Assembly: GCF_000178855.1 (NCBI RefSeq)
Contig: NZ_ADVG01000002.1
Coordinates: forward strand, 434,001-498,000
Length of the DNA: 64,000 nt
Origin: Ktedonobacter racemifer DSM 44963
Lineage (GTDB): Bacteria > Chloroflexota > Ktedonobacteria > Ktedonobacterales > Ktedonobacteraceae
Direction of reading: 5' to 3'
Shown here in pieces: positions 62,244 through 64,000 of the stretch (its first letter is position 1; every line of letters begins with the position of its first letter). The notes under the pieces were generated by a model that was given only the letters and a program-made list of their open reading frames with translations, was not told the DNA's origin and did no database searches. Made by a program: the position numbers and the translations under genes.

Positions 62244-64000
62244 TTAGAGCAGATGGAGTTCGCGGGCACGGGCAACTGCCTGGGTGCGATTGATCACCGC
62301 GAGTTTGGCAAGAAGATGTTTGACATGGAGTTTGACCGTGTGCAGGCTGATGACCAATCGGTCCGCGATCTCCTGGTTTGAGAGGCCAAGAGCCACCAAT
62401 TGAAGCACTTCCTGTTCACGAGGACTCAAAGGATCGGGGAGAGACTGACGTGATGTTGGGAGCGAAAGCGCAGCAGGTGCCTGCGGCATAGGAACAAGCG
62501 CAGCCTGGAGCAACTGAATATAGTCAGGCGAGGCAGAGGTAAAAGGGGTAATCTGCGCGAGCAGATGTGCCATCCCCTCTCCCTCATCAGCAAAGAGGCG
62601 CACGTAGCCTTCTGGTTCGGCCTGGGCCAACACTGGTCCGAGCGTGAAGAGGGCCTGTCTCGTCTGGCCCTGTGCAAGCATGACTAATGCTGTGAGGATC
62701 TGGATCTCTCTGAACCAGCCAGCCAGATTCCTCCTCACGGAGATCGTACGTAACTGGTCCAGCAGCATCAATACCTCTGTGAGCGCCACTGGCTTTCGTT
62801 GGAGACGTCCCCGGGCCAGCAAGATGCGCGCCAGAGTCACATAATCAAGATAATCGTAGCGCGAAAGAGGAGATGGCAGCCGATCATCAAAACGTAATCT
62901 GCGTCTTGCTTCCCAATGTTCGGCTTGCTCAAGCTGACCCTGCAAGAGCGCAAAACGCACGGAGAATATTTCCGCACTTCTTTTCCCTGCATGCGCTAGC
63001 TCAGGAGCAGAAGGATGTGGAAATGTCGCCAGATCGAACGCAGCTTGTGTGAGCAGTTGCTTGGCTTGATCAATGTTGCCCAATGCCCAGGCAACGCGCA
63101 CCTGTACCCAGGAGCTGATGAAGAGCATGGTGGAGATAGGCAGTTTCAAGCGTTGAACCAGCTCCCTTGCATGCTGTGCGCTCGCCTCAGCTTCGGCAAG
63201 CTGATTCCACTCATGGAACAGGCTGGCCTGGCGTACTTGCATCAAAGCAAGGTAAAGAGAGGACGAGTTCTCTCTCTGAGCGAGCTGCTGGAACACATCG
63301 TCATAGAGGTGTCCAAGTGCGCGCAACTGCCCCGCGCTTCATAGATTTCCGCGATCGTAGGTGCGGTAGTCAAAAACTGAGGATGATCTGCACGTATTCT
63401 GCCCATAGGGAAAGCTTCAAGGAGTACCTGCTCGGCAGATTCCAGATCGCCGTGCGCACGATAGAGAACGCCAAGCGTCATCTGGTGGCCCGCCGTGATA
63501 AAACGGCTCAGCGCGCTTTCAGCAGGAGAGTGCATAGCTCTTGCCTGCTGGGCGAGGGTGATCGAACGCTCCATATCGCCCTGAGCCATAGCCGCCCATG
63601 TCTGCAAGAGCGGGAGAACCTCGGGCAGTTCAGCAAAGCCGACAGAATCATCCCACCTCTGTATCAGTATCTGCTCCTTGAGGTGCGAAGCCAACATCTT
63701 CACCGATTGCTCTGAGTTGAAAAGAGGGCGCTGGCCGAACCCCTGTACCCAGATCGAGGTCAGAGAAAGCAATGGGGAGGCAGTAATCAAAGCTGGCGGG
63801 AGTTGAGAGAGAAATGCTCGCATGTGTAAAAACTCTCCCTGTTCAAACAGTTGCGGCATCAGCCTCTCCAGGAGAGCCGCTGCACGGGGCTGATCTCCCG
63901 CGAGCAAGGCGTACGCGCAGGCTTCCTCTTCCTGGTGCTGCTCTTCATACCAGAGACTGGCCCGACGATACAGCTCTGGTATGCGCTCAGGTTCCCGCTC
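62244..64000 (-). pseudogene. MalT-like LuxR regulator, frameshifted, 5' part outside the window
   Basis: From the window end to about 63340 one frame encodes TPR-like helices (YEEQHQEEEACAYALLAGDQ, PRAAALLERLMPQLFEQGEF). From about 63326 to 62244 another frame continues (RALGHLYDDVFQQLAQREN), ending in a LuxR HTH: LSPREQEVLQLVALGLSNQE, IADRLVISLHTVKLHVKHLL. Inserting one base at the GGGGC run near 63340 would restore EARGxLRALGH, so a one-base loss breaks the gene, unless it is a sequencing error. The ATPase part lies beyond the window. This is a second MalT-type regulator, unrelated in detail to the one at 11200. Confidence 0.75.

Noticed and set aside
1..64000. CRISPR array or prophage
   Set aside because: No regularly spaced repeats and no phage structural, integrase or lysis genes were seen; the mobile content is IS-type only.

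Overview
This window most likely comes from a Ktedonobacteria-type chromosome (Chloroflexota). No rRNA, tRNA or other decisive marker is present, so this is an inference. It rests on the mixture seen: a very long MalT-like LuxR regulator with a distinctive N-terminal domain, dense tnpB-only IS200/IS605 elements in all stages of decay, tandem serine hydrolases, WD40 remnants, F420-linked enzyme families, and DUF6114/DUF6230-type secreted proteins otherwise best known from Actinobacteria.

Layout. 1-2.6 kb: a broken tnpB, then an MFS exporter bracketed by two nearly identical 112-bp palindromic elements in opposite orientation. 2.9-5.9 kb: a dipeptide epimerase and a lipoprotein peptide-binding protein, suggesting uptake and reuse of (murein) peptides. 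6.1-14.3 kb: three tandem serine hydrolases and a 1024-residue LuxR/MalT-like regulator. 14.7-16.5 kb: an EVE-domain fragment, then a TetR/ABM/nitroreductase operon. 16.8-24.6 kb: aldo/keto reductase, FAD oxidoreductase, a decayed GH3 glucosidase, acyl-CoA ligase, P450 and TetR; a deletion scar of an alpha/beta hydrolase lies ahead of the P450. 24.7-29.8 kb: a TetR-flanked cluster of DUF6114, two DUF6230 paralogues and a Pro/Thr-rich secreted protein with a Cys-rich tail, laced with long perfect hairpins. 30.3-38.3 kb: a DUF5666-like lipoprotein, a sugar epimerase, and a GC-richer purine-oxidation cluster (xanthine-dehydrogenase-type enzyme plus 8-oxoguanine deaminase), convergently overlapping a double-ABM membrane protein.

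38.4-49.8 kb is decayed territory. It holds several frameshifted genes, a GlxA-type regulator split by a tnpB element, an isochorismatase, a serine hydrolase, a WD40 remnant, a membrane-anchored HNH protein, acetyltransferases and a degenerate copy of a 1476-bp tnpB element. 49.9-56.6 kb: MerR/SDR, a response regulator and PAS histidine kinase, and an LLM oxidoreductase/F420-type reductase/LUD-domain operon. 56.9-64 kb: a lipoprotein, a tnpB relic, a protein of the family often labelled abortive infection, a VC0807-family membrane gene split by an intact copy of the 1476-bp tnpB element, and the 3' part of a frameshifted LuxR/MalT regulator running off the end.

The best-supported new observation concerns the tnpB elements. 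In two places the host gene can be rejoined in frame across the element with no target duplication. This fixes the element ends, the left flanking motif (TTCAC for one family, GTGTT for another) and the guide that a TnpB right-end RNA would carry. The most plausible undescribed protein system is the 24.9-29.0 kb TetR/DUF6114/DUF6230 cluster.
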